From assembly GCF_019263705.2 (NCBI RefSeq), contig NZ_JADQDK010000001.1, positions 5,146,001 through 5,210,000 of the forward strand: 64,000 nt of DNA, in the 5' to 3' direction. Position 1 is the stretch's first letter; each line of letters starts with the position of its first letter. Source of the stretch: Pseudonocardia abyssalis. GTDB taxonomy: Bacteria; Actinomycetota; Actinomycetes; Mycobacteriales; Pseudonocardiaceae. This document shows, piece after piece, positions 1 through 9,032 of the stretch. Below the pieces are notes generated by a model. It had not been told where the DNA came from. It did no database searches and worked only from the letters and a program-made list of their open reading frames with translations. The translations under genes were made by a program, and so were the position numbers.

Positions 1-1667
1 GTCTCGCCCTCCAGCATCCGGCCGGCGGGGATGCCGGTCCAGGCCGAGACGACGTCGGCGACGTCGTCGGGCCCGACCTCCTCCTTGAGCATGAGGTCGG
101 CCCCCGTCGAGACCGGGGCCGCGGCCAGCCGCTTCTCCAACTCCGGGATGCGGCCGTAGCGCAGCTCGGCGGCCCGCCCGAGGTCGCCGTCGCGCTCGGC
201 GCGCTCGGACTCCCCGCGCAGCGACTCCAGCTGCTCCTTGAGCTCGCGGACGTCCTCGATCGCGCCGCGCTCGTTCTGCCAGCGCGCGGTGAGGGCGGAG
301 AGCGTCTCCTTCTTCTCGGCCAGCTCGGCACGCAGAGCGGCCAGCCGGTCGACGGACGCGGCGTCGGACTCCTTCGCCAGCGCCATCTCCTCGATCTCCA
401 GCCGGCGCACCGACCGCTCGACGGTGTCGATCTCCACCGGCCGCGAGTCGATCTCCATGCGCAGCCGCGAGGCTGCCTCGTCGACGAGGTCGATCGCCTT
501 GTCGGGCAGGAAGCGTGCGGTGATGTAGCGGTCGGACAGCGTGGCCGCGGCGACGAGTGCGGCGTCGGTGATCCGTACGCCGTGGTGCACCTCGTAGCGC
601 TCCTTGAGCCCGCGCAGGATGCCGACGGCGTCCTCGACGGACGGCTCGCCCACGTAGACCTGCTGGAAGCGCCGCTCCAGCGCGGGGTCCTTCTCGATGC
701 GCTGGCGGAACTCGTCGAGCGTGGTGGCGCCGACGAGGCGCAGCTCGCCGCGGGCCAGCATCGGCTTGATCATGTTGCCGGCGTCCATCGAACCCTCGGC
801 GTTGCCCGCGCCGACGATCGTGTGCAGCTCGTCGATGAAGGTGACGACCTGGCCCGCGGAGTCGGTGATCTCCTTGAGCACCGCCTTGAGCCGCTCCTCG
901 AACTCGCCGCGGTACTTCGCGCCCGCGACCATCGAGCCGAGGTCGAGCGAGACGACGCGCTTGCCGCGCAGCGACTCCGGCACGTCACCGGCGACGATCC
1001 GCTGCGCCAGCCCCTCGACGATCGCGGTCTTGCCGACGCCGGGCTCGCCGATCAGCACCGGGTTGTTCTTGGTGCGCCGCGAGAGCACCTGCACGACGCG
1101 GCGGATCTCGGTGTCGCGCCCGATCACCGGGTCCAGCTCGCCGGAGCGGGCGCGCTCGGTGAGGTCGACGCCGTACTTCTCCAGCGCCTGGTAGGTGCCC
1201 TCGGGGTCGGGGCTGCTGACCCGCGCGGAGCCGCGGACCTTGCTGAACGCCTCGCGCAGCGCGTCGGGGGTGGCGCCGTGGCGCCCGAGCAGCTGCGCCA
1301 CCGGGCTCCCGGTCGAGGCGAGCCCGACGAGCAGGTGCTCGGTGGAGACGTACTCGTCGCCCATCTCGGTGGCCAGCTGCTGGGCCGCGGTGATCGCGGC
1401 GAGCGCGTCGCGGCTGAGCTGCGGGGCGCTGACCGTCGAGCCCGACGCCGAGGGCAGTCGGTTGCCCAGCTGGGCCAGCTCGGAGCGCACGGCGGCCGGG
1501 TCGGCGCCCGCGGCCGTGAGCAGGGGCGCGGCGATGCCGTCGCCCTGTGCGAGCAGTGCACCGAGCAGGTGGGTCGGGCCGACGTCGGGGTTACCGGCCA
1601 GCGCTGCGGCCTGCACCGCGGCGGAGATGGCCTGCTGGGCCTTGGTGGTGGGGTTGAACGAGTCCAT
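1..1667 (-). CDS. clpB: ATP-dependent disaggregase ClpB (N-terminal part; runs off the left edge)
   Basis: Hsp100 chaperone that pulls polypeptides out of aggregates together with DnaK/DnaJ/GrpE in the cytoplasm. The 555 visible residues hold the Clp N domain (about 1-145), NBD1 with Walker A GEPGVGKT at about 207-214 and Walker B FIDELHT, the charged coiled-coil M domain (about 395-520) and the first residues leading into NBD2, which lies outside the window. ATG at 1667 is preceded by AGGAGG. A HAIR operator lies 69 bp upstream, so it should belong to the HspR regulon along with the dnaK operon in this window. Identity is firm; only the 3' half is missing. Confidence 0.97.
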   Translation of the reverse strand, partial: MDSFNPTTKAQQAISAAVQAAALAGNPDVGPTHLLGALLAQGDGIAAPLLTAAGADPAAVRSELAQLGNRLPSASGSTVSAPQLSRDALAAITAAQQLATEMGDEYVSTEHLLVGLASTGSPVAQLLGRHGATPDALREAFSKVRGSARVSSPDPEGTYQALEKYGVDLTERARSGELDPVIGRDTEIRRVVQVLSRRTKNNPVLIGEPGVGKTAIVEGLAQRIVAGDVPESLRGKRVVSLDLGSMVAGAKYRGEFEERLKAVLKEITDSAGQVVTFIDELHTIVGAGNAEGSMDAGNMIKPMLARGELRLVGATTLDEFRQRIEKDPALERRFQQVYVGEPSVEDAVGILRGLKERYEVHHGVRITDAALVAAATLSDRYITARFLPDKAIDLVDEAASRLRMEIDSRPVEIDTVERSVRRLEIEEMALAKESDAASVDRLAALRAELAEKKETLSALTARWQNERGAIEDVRELKEQLESLRGESERAERDGDLGRAAELRYGRIPELEKRLAAAPVSTGADLMLKEEVGPDDVADVVSAWTGIPAGRMLEGE

Positions 1668-1735
1668 CCGCTCGGGTCCTCCTGCGTGTCGCCAGGGCAT
1701 CTATCGTGCCCATCGACTCTCCTAACGTCAGGAAA

Positions 1736-1756
1736 GTTGAGTGTGTTCCGCTCAAG
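1736..1756. promoter_or_regulatory. HAIR element (HspR operator) upstream of clpB
   Basis: GTTGAGT, 7 bases, GCTCAAG: a 7-7-7 inverted repeat that fits the HspR-associated inverted repeat consensus CTTGAGT-N7-ACTCAAG with one change in each arm. It sits 69 bp before the clpB ATG. The dnaK copy is 67 bp before its own start, so position and spacing agree. HspR with DnaK as co-repressor is the established regulator of such sites in actinobacteria. Confidence 0.9.
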
Positions 1757-1898
1757 TAGGATTCCCTGGTGCGTATCGGCGCCAGGGGTCAGATCACCAC
1801 GCCCCCCGCAGGTCCGACACGAACCGCGCTCGGCCGCCGGATGGTCGAGGCGCTGCTCGGCGAGGCCGACGTCGATCTGGGCACCGCCGAGATCGTGG

Positions 1899-1957
1899 CT
1901 TGCGCGACCCGGTGCTTGCGCGACCCGGTGCTTGCGCGACCCGGTGCTTGCGCGACC
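1899..1957. repeat. 16-bp tandem repeat, three full copies plus 11 bp
   Basis: The unit CTTGCGCGACCCGGTG is repeated exactly at 1899, 1915 and 1931, then CTTGCGCGACC from 1947 before diverging. It sits in the 333-bp non-coding stretch 1757-2089 between the clpB HAIR and the nitronate monooxygenase stop. Apart from these copies I see no gene in that stretch. A frame open from GTG 1768 translates the repeat, but it has no recognisable domain and runs antisense into the next gene. This is a candidate VNTR. Confidence 0.85.
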
Positions 1958-2089
1958 ATCGCCGCGGCGCGCGGTGCCCGCACGTCGGCCCGGCCCGACT
2001 TCCTCATCGGTGCCCATGCGGCTGGGGATGCGTCCGCTCAGCCGGGACGCCGGCGCCACCGCGCCTACTCCCCGACCGTCGAGGCGAAC

Positions 2090-3136
2090 TCACCCGAGCA
2101 GGGCCTCCGCCTCCCGCCACATCCGCGTCACGACCTCGCCCGCCGGCTCCGCGGTGGCGAGCGCCGCCGACTGCCCCGCCCAGTGGTTGGACCGGTCGAG
2201 CCTGCCCGGCTCCCCGCGCCGCATCCGGGCGACGAGCGCGCGTTGCTGCGGGTACGGCGCCGGGGCCGGGGCGTCGGGGGCGGCCCACGCCGTGACGTAC
2301 GGCGTCGGGGCGGCGCGGGCCAGGCGCCCGGTGTACGCCCGGGTGGTGACGGTCGCCTCCGGGGCGAGCCCGTCGAGCGCGGCCGCCCACTCCGCCGCGA
2401 TCGCGGTCTCCGGGCTGCGCAGCAGCGCCGTGCCGACCTGCACCGCGCTCGCCCCGAGCGCGATCGCGGCCGCCGCGCCCCGGCCGTCGGCGATCCCGCC
2501 CGCGGCGATCACCGGGACGTCCAGCGCGTCGGCCAGGCGCGGGACCAGTGCGAACAGGCCGACCGTCGTGGCCTCGGCGGCGGCCGGGGCGAACGTCCCC
2601 CGGTGCCCGCCGGCCTCCATCCCCTGCGCGACGACGGCGTCGGCGCCGGCCTCCTGCGCGGTGAGTGCCTCGTCGAGCGTGGTGGCGCACGCGAACCAGG
2701 CGATGCCCGCGGCGTGCAGCCGCCCGACGTACGCGGCGTCGAACACCCCCATGATCGAGGAGACGGCGGTGGGCCGGGCCGCGAGCACCGCGTCGCACTG
2801 CTCGGCGAACACCGGGGCGGCCGGTCCGGGGCCGCCGGGGGTGCCGAAGCGGTCGAGGAACGCGGACGCGGCGGCGGTACCCGCGGGGTCGTCGACCGGC
2901 TCGTCGGGAATCCACAGGTTGAGCTGCAGCGCCCCGGCCGAGCCCGCCCGGAACTCCGCGGTCCACCCCGCGATGCGTTCCGGGCCGTCGAGCACCACAC
3001 CGGCCGCGCCCATCCCGCCCGCCTCCGCGACGGCGACGGCGAGCGAAGGCGGGCAGGCCCCGGCCATCGGGGCGGACAGGACCGGGATCCGCAGGCCGAA
3101 CCGGTCGCAGAACTGCGCCACGCGCGTCGGGGTCAT
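2090..3136 (-). CDS. Nitronate monooxygenase (2-nitropropane dioxygenase) family flavoprotein
   Basis: FMN-dependent TIM-barrel enzyme expected to oxidise alkyl nitronates such as propionate 3-nitronate with O2. The 348 residues match the family length. Visible marks are the N-terminal LRIPVLSAPMAG strand, the EAGGHRG phosphate-binding/active-site segment about mid-protein, and IAAGGIADGRG plus GASAVQVGTALL near the FMN phosphate site. It begins with ATG at 3136, 53 bp from the divergent AAA-ATPase start, and is monocistronic as far as seen. Substrate is inferred from family only; related enzymes act as enoyl reductases. Confidence 0.85.
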   Translation of the reverse strand: MTPTRVAQFCDRFGLRIPVLSAPMAGACPPSLAVAVAEAGGMGAAGVVLDGPERIAGWTAEFRAGSAGALQLNLWIPDEPVDDPAGTAAASAFLDRFGTPGGPGPAAPVFAEQCDAVLAARPTAVSSIMGVFDAAYVGRLHAAGIAWFACATTLDEALTAQEAGADAVVAQGMEAGGHRGTFAPAAAEATTVGLFALVPRLADALDVPVIAAGGIADGRGAAAAIALGASAVQVGTALLRSPETAIAAEWAAALDGLAPEATVTTRAYTGRLARAAPTPYVTAWAAPDAPAPAPYPQQRALVARMRRGEPGRLDRSNHWAGQSAALATAEPAGEVVTRMWREAEALLG

Positions 3137-3189
3137 GCGCCTGTCCTATCACCGGGAGGGTCCCCGGGCGGCGTCGCCATACTGGGGAC

Positions 3190-4383
3190 GTGCCCGACGA
3201 CGCCCTCCTCACCAGCCTCCTCGCGGCGGTCGAAGCCACCCCCGACGACGTGCCGCTGCGGTTGCACGTCGCCGACCTGCTCGCCTCCCGCGACCGGCTC
3301 CCCGAGGCGCTCGCGCACGTGACGCAGGCGCTGACCCGCGCGCCGGGCGACCCGGGGGCCGTCGCGATGCTGCAGCGACTCACCGCCGCGATCGCGCGCC
3401 CGGTCGAGCCGGAGCCGTTCGACTGGGGGCGCGCGGAGGAGGAGATCGGGCCGGTTCCCGAGTTCGCCCAGAAGGAGTTCACGCAGGAGTTCCGTCCCGA
3501 CGCCGTCACCGAGGACGTCGAGCGGCCGTCGCTGCGCCTCGCCGACGTCGGCGGGATGGAGGACGTCAAGCGGCGCCTGGAGCTGACGCTGCTCGGCCCG
3601 ATGCGCAACCCCGAGCTGGCGAAGGCGTTCGGCACGAGCACCGGCGGCGGACTGCTGCTCTACGGCCCGCCCGGCTGCGGCAAGACGTTCGTGGCGCGGG
3701 CCGTCGCGGGCGAGCTGGGGGCGTCGTTCTACGAGGTCGGGATCTCCGACGTGCTCGACATGTACACCGGCTCCAGCGAGCGCAACCTCACCCAGGTCTT
3801 CGAGGCCGCGCGCCGCAACGCGCCGTGCGTCCTGTTCTTCGACGAGGTCGACGCGCTCGGGCAGAAGCGCTCGCACCTGACGCACTCCTCGAGCATGCGC
3901 AACACCGTCAACACGCTCCTGGCGGAGATGGACGCGGGCCGTAACGAGGGCGTGTTCGTGCTCGGCGCCACCAACCACCCGTGGGACGTCGACAGCGCGC
4001 TGCGTCGCCCCGGCCGCTTCGACCGGATGCTGCTGGTGCTGCCGCCCGACCCGCCCGCCCGCGCGGCGATCCTGCGCCACCACCTGCGCGACCGGCCCGT
4101 CAGCGGCATCGACCTCGACCGGCTCACCCGCTCCACCGAGCACTTCTCCGGCGCCGACCTCGCCCACCTGTGCACCACCGCCGTCGAGCGTGCGCTGGCC
4201 GACTCGGTGCGCCTGGGCTCGATCCGGCCCGTCGGGATGCCCGACTTCGACGCCGCGCTGCGCGAGGTCCGGCCGAGCACCGGCCCGTGGTTCGGCACGG
4301 CCCGCAACGTCGTCGCGTTCGCCAACACCGACGGGAGCTACGACGACCTGGCCGCCTACCTCAAGCGGAACCGGAAGTTGTGA
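3190..4383 (+). CDS. AAA+ ATPase with N-terminal TPR-like segment (CDC48/FtsH-type AAA module)
   Basis: 397 residues, GTG start. The first 70 residues resemble a TPR pair (PDDVPLRLHVADLL ... LAHVTQALTRAPGD). A classical AAA module follows with LADVGGMEDVKRRL, Walker A GPPGCGKT (about 160), Walker B VLFFDEVDALG, sensor GATNHPWD, arginine finger RRPGRFDR and a small lid domain FSGADLAHLC. This is one ATPase ring domain without protease or membrane segment, so it is probably an unfoldase or remodelling factor acting on an unknown partner. Its stop overlaps the GTG start of the following TPR membrane protein, so the two are translationally coupled and may work together. Confidence 0.85.
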   Translation: MPDDALLTSLLAAVEATPDDVPLRLHVADLLASRDRLPEALAHVTQALTRAPGDPGAVAMLQRLTAAIARPVEPEPFDWGRAEEEIGPVPEFAQKEFTQEFRPDAVTEDVERPSLRLADVGGMEDVKRRLELTLLGPMRNPELAKAFGTSTGGGLLLYGPPGCGKTFVARAVAGELGASFYEVGISDVLDMYTGSSERNLTQVFEAARRNAPCVLFFDEVDALGQKRSHLTHSSSMRNTVNTLLAEMDAGRNEGVFVLGATNHPWDVDSALRRPGRFDRMLLVLPPDPPARAAILRHHLRDRPVSGIDLDRLTRSTEHFSGADLAHLCTTAVERALADSVRLGSIRPVGMPDFDAALREVRPSTGPWFGTARNVVAFANTDGSYDDLAAYLKRNRKL

Positions 4384-5402
4384 GCGGCGCCGCGTCCCGG
4401 GTCGCGCAGCTCCGGACGCTGCGCCGGCTCGACGAGGCCGAGCGGATCGCGCGTGAGGCGCTGGCCGTCGACCCGCAGGACGCGGCCGTGCTCACCGAGC
4501 TGGCCGCCGTCCTGCTGTCCGCGGAGCGCAACGCCGACGGGCTCACCGCGGCCGACGCCGCTGCGGCCGTCGCACCTCAGGACGAGCGCGTGCACCGCAT
4601 CCGCGGGGTGCTGCTCGCCCGGCTGGGCCGCCATCCCGAGGCCCTGCAGGCCGGGTACGCGGCCGTGAGCCTCGCTCCGAACGAGCCGTTCGCCGCGCTC
4701 GGCTACGCCACCGTCCTGCAGCTGGCCGGGCGCCTCGACGACGCCCAGCAGGTGGCGCTGCGGGCCGTCGCGCTCGCCCCGGAGGAGCCTGCTGCGCACC
4801 TGCGGCTGGCCGACATCGCCGCCCAGCGCCGCGACACCGCCACCGCCCGCCGCGCCTACGCCGAGACGCTGAGGCTCGACCCCGACAACGCCGCGGCCCG
4901 CCACGACCTCGCCGTGCTCGACCTCCACTCCCGCCGCCCCGGCGACGCCCTCCGTGGGTTGGTGGAGGCGGGCACCATGGACCCGACGCAGCCGCTGGTG
5001 CTGGGCAACATCGCCGCCGTGCTGTGGCAGCTGGCCTGGCTGCTGCGGATCGTGCTGGTCGTGGCGGTGTTCGTCGTGATCGGGGTGGGGGCGCAGGACG
5101 GCGCGACGCCGACGGATGCGGTCCGGATCGCCGGCGCGCTGGTGCTCGCCGTCGTCGCGTTCCTGACCTGGCGCACGGTCCGGGACCTGCCGCCCAGCAC
5201 CCGGCCCGCCACGCTCGCCGCGGTGCGCGCCGACCGGCCGCTCGCGTTCACCGGCGTCGCGCTCGTGCTGTGCGTGGGGCTGTTCGCCCTGGTGGCGGTG
5301 ACCGGCGTCGCCGTCATCGCGGTGCTGGTGTGGGGGGTGCTGGCGCTGCTCGCCGTGGTCGCGGTGGTCGTCGGGCTCGCCCGCCGCAACCGGCGGTCCT
5401 GA
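4380..5402 (+). CDS. TPR-repeat membrane protein coupled to the AAA ATPase
   Basis: 340 residues from GTG 4380, overlapping the AAA-ATPase stop (GTGA). Residues about 1-205 are consecutive TPR helices (LAVDPQDAAVLTELAAVLL, AVSLAPNEPFAALGYATVL, ALAPEEPAAHLRLADIA, RLDPDNAAARHDLAVL). The C-terminal third has three or four hydrophobic segments (LLRIVLVVAVFVVIGVG, IAGALVLAVVAFLTW, FTGVALVLCVGLFALVAV, VAVIAVLVWGVLALLAVV), so it is an integral membrane protein with cytoplasmic TPRs. It may act as a membrane docking platform for the ATPase or its clients; this is inferred from coupling only. Confidence 0.75.
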   Translation: MSGAASRVAQLRTLRRLDEAERIAREALAVDPQDAAVLTELAAVLLSAERNADGLTAADAAAAVAPQDERVHRIRGVLLARLGRHPEALQAGYAAVSLAPNEPFAALGYATVLQLAGRLDDAQQVALRAVALAPEEPAAHLRLADIAAQRRDTATARRAYAETLRLDPDNAAARHDLAVLDLHSRRPGDALRGLVEAGTMDPTQPLVLGNIAAVLWQLAWLLRIVLVVAVFVVIGVGAQDGATPTDAVRIAGALVLAVVAFLTWRTVRDLPPSTRPATLAAVRADRPLAFTGVALVLCVGLFALVAVTGVAVIAVLVWGVLALLAVVAVVVGLARRNRRS

Positions 5403-6071
5403 TCAGGGGTTGTCCTTCGCCCCGAAGTAGTCGCCGCCCTTGCGGGCCGGGTCGTCGGTGCCCCACGCCCGGCGCAGCGGCACGCGCTGCATCTGCGGGA
5501 TGTGCTTGCGGCAGTGCACGTACGCCTCCTCGACGTCCACCACGACCCAGCGGTCCGGCTGACGTCCGGGGGCCGGGTCGCGCGGGACGTCCGGTTGCGC
5601 GGCGTGGAACGGCTCCGCGTCGACGATCCGCGCGGTGCCGTTGACGTGCAGCCCGATCCGGTCGTGCTCGAAGTCGAGCATCAGCAGCCCGACGTGCGCG
5701 TTCTCCGAGATGTTGCCCAGGCTCGCGTGCACACCGTTGCCGCGGTACTCCGGGTAGGCGAGCGTGCGGTCGTCGAGGACGGCGAGGAACCCGGGCGGAC
5801 CGGACCGCAGCGAGGCGTCGCACTCACCGCGGGAATCGGAGGTCGCGACGAACACCATCTCCATCCGTCGGACGAAGGCGGCCATCGCGGGGAGCAGTCG
5901 GTCCCTCACCTGTTCGGCGTAGAACTTCCCGGCGCGGTCGGCGGTGCCGTACGCGCACTGGAGCGCGTGCTCGCCCTCGGAACCGGGCTGGTCGTGGGGC
6001 TCGACCGGTGCCGTGACCTCGGTGGGTGCCGCCGGCGGACGGCGGGAGAGGGGGGAGTTGCGCGACGTCAC
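5403..6071 (-). CDS. Pyridoxamine 5'-phosphate oxidase-like FMN-binding split-barrel protein
   Basis: About 222 residues from GTG 6071; an alternative GTG at 6137 would add 22 Gly/Pro/Arg-rich residues that look non-native. The core has the split-barrel pattern of the PNPOx/general-stress family: MEMVFVATSDSRGECDAS, DDRTLAYPEYRGNG, NISENAHVGLLMLDFEHDR, LHVNGTARIV, then the C-terminal WVVVDVEEAYVHCRKHIP helix typical of the F420/flavin reductase-like subgroup. It probably binds FMN or F420 and reduces an unknown substrate. It is divergent from the globin-flavoreductase gene at 6229, with about 90-160 bp between the starts depending on which GTG is used, so a shared promoter region is possible. 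Confidence 0.75.
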   Translation of the reverse strand: MTSRNSPLSRRPPAAPTEVTAPVEPHDQPGSEGEHALQCAYGTADRAGKFYAEQVRDRLLPAMAAFVRRMEMVFVATSDSRGECDASLRSGPPGFLAVLDDRTLAYPEYRGNGVHASLGNISENAHVGLLMLDFEHDRIGLHVNGTARIVDAEPFHAAQPDVPRDPAPGRQPDRWVVVDVEEAYVHCRKHIPQMQRVPLRRAWGTDDPARKGGDYFGAKDNP

Positions 6072-6228
6072 ACCCCCACCGTGCCATCCGGGACCACCTC
6101 CGGTCACGCGCGGACTCGGTCGCCTGGGTGGCGTCACCCCCCCGTCCGTGCTTTAGGCTGACCCGCTAGCACCCCGCGTCACCGCTCCCCGACGCAGGTC
6201 CACCACGAGCAGAGAGAGCCGGCCGTCG

Positions 6229-7401
6229 ATGACCGCTGAACAGTTGCTCACCGCCGATCTCCCCACGGTCGGTGAGACCCGCAGCGAGGCGACCGGGATG
6301 GTCGAGGTCATCCGGTCCAGCTGGGCGGTGGTCGAACCGCAGGCGGAGAACGTCGGCCGCCACTTCTACGCCACGCTGTTCAGCCGCGCCCCCGAGACCC
6401 GGGACCTCTTCCCGGTCAACATGGAGGTGCAGCGCAGCCGCCTGCTCCGGGCGCTCGTGCACGTCGTCCAGATGGTCGACCAGCCCGACGACCTGGTGCC
6501 GTTCCTGGAACAGCTCGGGCGCGACCACCGCAAGTTCGGTGTACTCACCCAGCACTACGACGCGGTCGGTGCGGCCCTGGTGTCGGCGATCGGCGAGTTC
6601 GCCGGCGACGCCTGGACCCCTCCGGTCGAGAAGGCGTGGACCGACGCCTACGTCGTGGTCGCGAACGCCATGCGCACCGCCGCGCAGAACGAGCGCGGCC
6701 CGGCGTCGTGGCTGGGCCGGGTCGTCGGGCACCGGCGCCTGGGCTGGGACCTCGCCGTCATCACCGTGCAGACCAGCGAGCCGATCCCGTACCGGGCCGG
6801 TCAGTACCTCAGCGTCGAGACCCCGCAGCGTCCCCGGCTGTGGCGCTACCTCTCCCCGGCCAACGCCCCCCGCCCCGACGGCACGCTGGACTTCCACGTC
6901 CGCGCCGTCAACAGCGGATGGGTCAGCCGCGCGATCGTTGCCCACTCCCGCATCGGCGACACCTGGCGCATCGGCCCCCCGATGGGCCGCATGAGCATCG
7001 ACAAGGAGTCCACCCGCGAGCTGCTGATGATCGCGGGAGGCACCGGCATGGCGCCGCTCAAGGCACTGCTGGAGGACCTCGTGGCCCAGCCGAAGCGGCC
7101 CCGCACGCAGGTGTTCGTCGGTGGGCGGACCTGGGAGGACCTCTACGACTTCGGCGCCCTGCGCAAGCTGTCGTACTCCAACAACTGGCTCGACGTGGTC
7201 CCCGTGGTGGAGTCCGACGACGACGAGACCGGTGCCGAGCGTGGCACGCTCGCCGACGTCGTCACCCGCTACGGCGCGTGGGCCGACCACGACGTGCTGG
7301 TCTGCGGCTCGCCGTCGATGATCCGGGCCACGGTCTCGCGGATGTTGGTGGCGGGCACGCCGCTCGACCGCATCCGCTACGACCCGTTCACGATGGACTG
7401 A
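6229..7401 (+). CDS. Globin-FAD/NAD oxidoreductase fusion (flavohaemoglobin-like)
   Basis: 390 residues. A globin domain occupies about 20-155 (IRSSWAVVEPQAENVGRHFYATLF, proximal His in LGRDHRKFG, then HYDAVGAALVSAI). A ferredoxin-reductase-type FAD/NAD(P) module follows at about 160-390, with YRAGQYLSVETP and LWRYLSPAN for FAD, MIAGGTGMAPLKALL for NAD(P) pyrophosphate and a C-terminal VLVCGSPSM. Flavohaemoglobins of this layout detoxify nitric oxide by NO dioxygenation. The reductase part lacks the usual full linker, as in the actinobacterial subgroup. The gene ends 3 bp from the convergent hspR stop. Confidence 0.88.
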   Translation: MTAEQLLTADLPTVGETRSEATGMVEVIRSSWAVVEPQAENVGRHFYATLFSRAPETRDLFPVNMEVQRSRLLRALVHVVQMVDQPDDLVPFLEQLGRDHRKFGVLTQHYDAVGAALVSAIGEFAGDAWTPPVEKAWTDAYVVVANAMRTAAQNERGPASWLGRVVGHRRLGWDLAVITVQTSEPIPYRAGQYLSVETPQRPRLWRYLSPANAPRPDGTLDFHVRAVNSGWVSRAIVAHSRIGDTWRIGPPMGRMSIDKESTRELLMIAGGTGMAPLKALLEDLVAQPKRPRTQVFVGGRTWEDLYDFGALRKLSYSNNWLDVVPVVESDDDETGAERGTLADVVTRYGAWADHDVLVCGSPSMIRATVSRMLVAGTPLDRIRYDPFTMD

Positions 7402-7404
7402 GAT

Positions 7405-7827
7405 TCACTTCCGCGGCTTCGGCCGCCACACCACGAGGGCCTGGTTCCGCTCCACCGGCACGAGATCGCGCCGGTAGGAGGCGTGCACGGTGGCGGTGGC
7501 CTGCTCGGTGGCGGCGCGGGCGGCCAGCACCTCCTGGGCCAGCTCGTCGAGCCGGGTGCGGAGCTCGTCGACGAGCTGCTCGAGCTCGATGATCCGCTTG
7601 ATCCCCGCGAGGTTGACGCCCTCCTCCTGGGAGAGGCGCTGCACCTCGCGGAGCAGGGCGATGTCGCGCGCGGAGTAGCGCCGCCCGCCTCCCGCTGACC
7701 GGCCGGGGCTGACGAGCCCCAGCCGGTCGTAGCTGCGCAGCGTCTGGGCGTGCAGCCCGGCCAGCTCCGCGGCCACCGAGATCACGAAGACCGGTTGGTC
7801 GGGAGAGGGGCCGAGCGGCAGGTTCAC
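7405..7827 (-). CDS. hspR: Heat-shock repressor HspR (MerR family)
   Basis: 140 residues, GTG start overlapping the dnaJ stop by 4 bp. The N-terminal MerR winged helix contains VISVAAELAGLHAQTLRSYD, LGLVSPGRS and RRYSARDIALLREVQRLS, and the dimerisation coiled coil (about 75-110) contains GIKRIIELEQLVDELRTRL. HspR binds HAIR sites with DnaK as co-repressor and shuts off clpB and dnaK operon transcription in the absence of heat stress. Being last in the dnaK operon, whose promoter carries a HAIR, it should be autoregulated. Confidence 0.95.
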   Translation of the reverse strand: MNLPLGPSPDQPVFVISVAAELAGLHAQTLRSYDRLGLVSPGRSAGGGRRYSARDIALLREVQRLSQEEGVNLAGIKRIIELEQLVDELRTRLDELAQEVLAARAATEQATATVHASYRRDLVPVERNQALVVWRPKPRK

Positions 7828-9014
7828 CGGACGTCCCTGAGCAGGTCGGCCCGCGGGTCGAAGCCCTTCGTGGCCTCCGCGTAGGACTGCAGCGCCGCGG
7901 AGGCGGTGTCGTCGAGGGACTTCGGCACCGCCACCTCGACTGTGACGAGCAGATCGCCCTTCGACGTCTTGCGCTCCACCCCGCGCCCCTTGACGCGGAA
8001 CGTGCGCCCCGACGTGGTGCCGGGCGCGATCCGCAGCGACACGGTGGACTCCAGCGTCGGCACCGTCACGGTGCTGCCCAGAGCGAGCTCCGGGTACGTG
8101 ACGGGCACGGTGAGCGTGAGGTCGTCGGCGTTGCGGGTGGATCGCCCGAACAGCCGGTGCGGCGTGACGTGCACCGTGACGTAGAGGTCGCCTGCCGGAG
8201 CACCGCCCCGGCCGGGTTCGCCCTGGCCCTTCAGCCGCACCTTGTTGCCGTCGTCGACGCCCGCGGGGACGCGGACGGTGATCTGGCGGGTGCGGGTGCT
8301 CACGCCGTCGCCGCCGCACTCGGGGCACGGGTCGTCGATCAGCCGGCCGGTGCCGCGGCAGTCGCGGCACGGCTCGGAGAACGCGAACGCGCCCTGGCTG
8401 CGGCTGACCAGGCCCACCCCGTCACAGGTGGGGCACTGGCGCGGCGTGCTGCCCGGCTTCGCCCCGGTACCGCCGCAGCGGTCGCAGCGGCCCGGCGACG
8501 ACAGCCGGATCGGGACGTCGGCGCCCCGGACGGCCTGCACGAAGTCGATGCGCAGCTCCGTCTCGACGTCGGCGCCGCGGCGGGCCCCCGAGGGGGCGCC
8601 CCCGCGGCGGCCGCCGCCCTGGTTCGCGAAGATGTCGCCGAAGATGTCGCCGAGACCACCGGCCCCGGCGCCGCCGCGCTGCGCCTGCCCGAAGATGTCG
8701 CCGAGGTCGAAGCCCTGAGCCCCGCCCCCGCCTCCCGGGAAGCCGCCGCCGCCGAAGCCGCCGGGGACACGGCCCCCGGCGAACAGCGCGCGCGTCTCGT
8801 CGTACTCCTTGCGCTTCTTGTCGTCCGACAGCACCCCGTAGGCCTCGGAGACGGTCTTGAACCGGGCCTCGGCCTTCGGGTCACCGGGGTTGGCGTCCGG
8901 GTGCAGCTCGCGGGCGAGCTTGCGGTACGCCTTCTTGATCTCCTCGCCGGTGGCCTCGGAGGAGACGCCCAGCTCACGGTAGAAGTCCTTCTCGATCCAG
9001 TCGCGCTGGGTCAT
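7824..9014 (-). CDS. dnaJ: Chaperone DnaJ (class A Hsp40)
   Basis: 396 residues with all type-I features: J domain with catalytic HPD (ARELHPDANPG, about 35-45), Gly/Phe-rich linker (about 85-145), four CxxCxGxG zinc motifs (CDRCGGTG, CPTCDGVG, CRDCRGTG, CPECGGDG), then two beta-barrel substrate-binding domains. It delivers clients to DnaK and stimulates its ATPase. It lies third in dnaK-grpE-dnaJ-hspR; such operon-linked copies are usually called DnaJ1 in actinobacteria, a second DnaJ being expected elsewhere. Confidence 0.96.
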   Translation of the reverse strand: MTQRDWIEKDFYRELGVSSEATGEEIKKAYRKLARELHPDANPGDPKAEARFKTVSEAYGVLSDDKKRKEYDETRALFAGGRVPGGFGGGGFPGGGGGAQGFDLGDIFGQAQRGGAGAGGLGDIFGDIFANQGGGRRGGAPSGARRGADVETELRIDFVQAVRGADVPIRLSSPGRCDRCGGTGAKPGSTPRQCPTCDGVGLVSRSQGAFAFSEPCRDCRGTGRLIDDPCPECGGDGVSTRTRQITVRVPAGVDDGNKVRLKGQGEPGRGGAPAGDLYVTVHVTPHRLFGRSTRNADDLTLTVPVTYPELALGSTVTVPTLESTVSLRIAPGTTSGRTFRVKGRGVERKTSKGDLLVTVEVAVPKSLDDTASAALQSYAEATKGFDPRADLLRDVR

Positions 9015-9032
9015 GTCGCCTCGCTCCTCTCG

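Noticed and set aside
582..3944. Very long open frame on the plus strand, opposite clpB and the nitronate monooxygenase and running into the AAA-ATPase gene
   Set aside because: Its translation is Ala/Arg/Gly-rich without any domain and it overlaps three genes with clear homology; an artefact of high GC.
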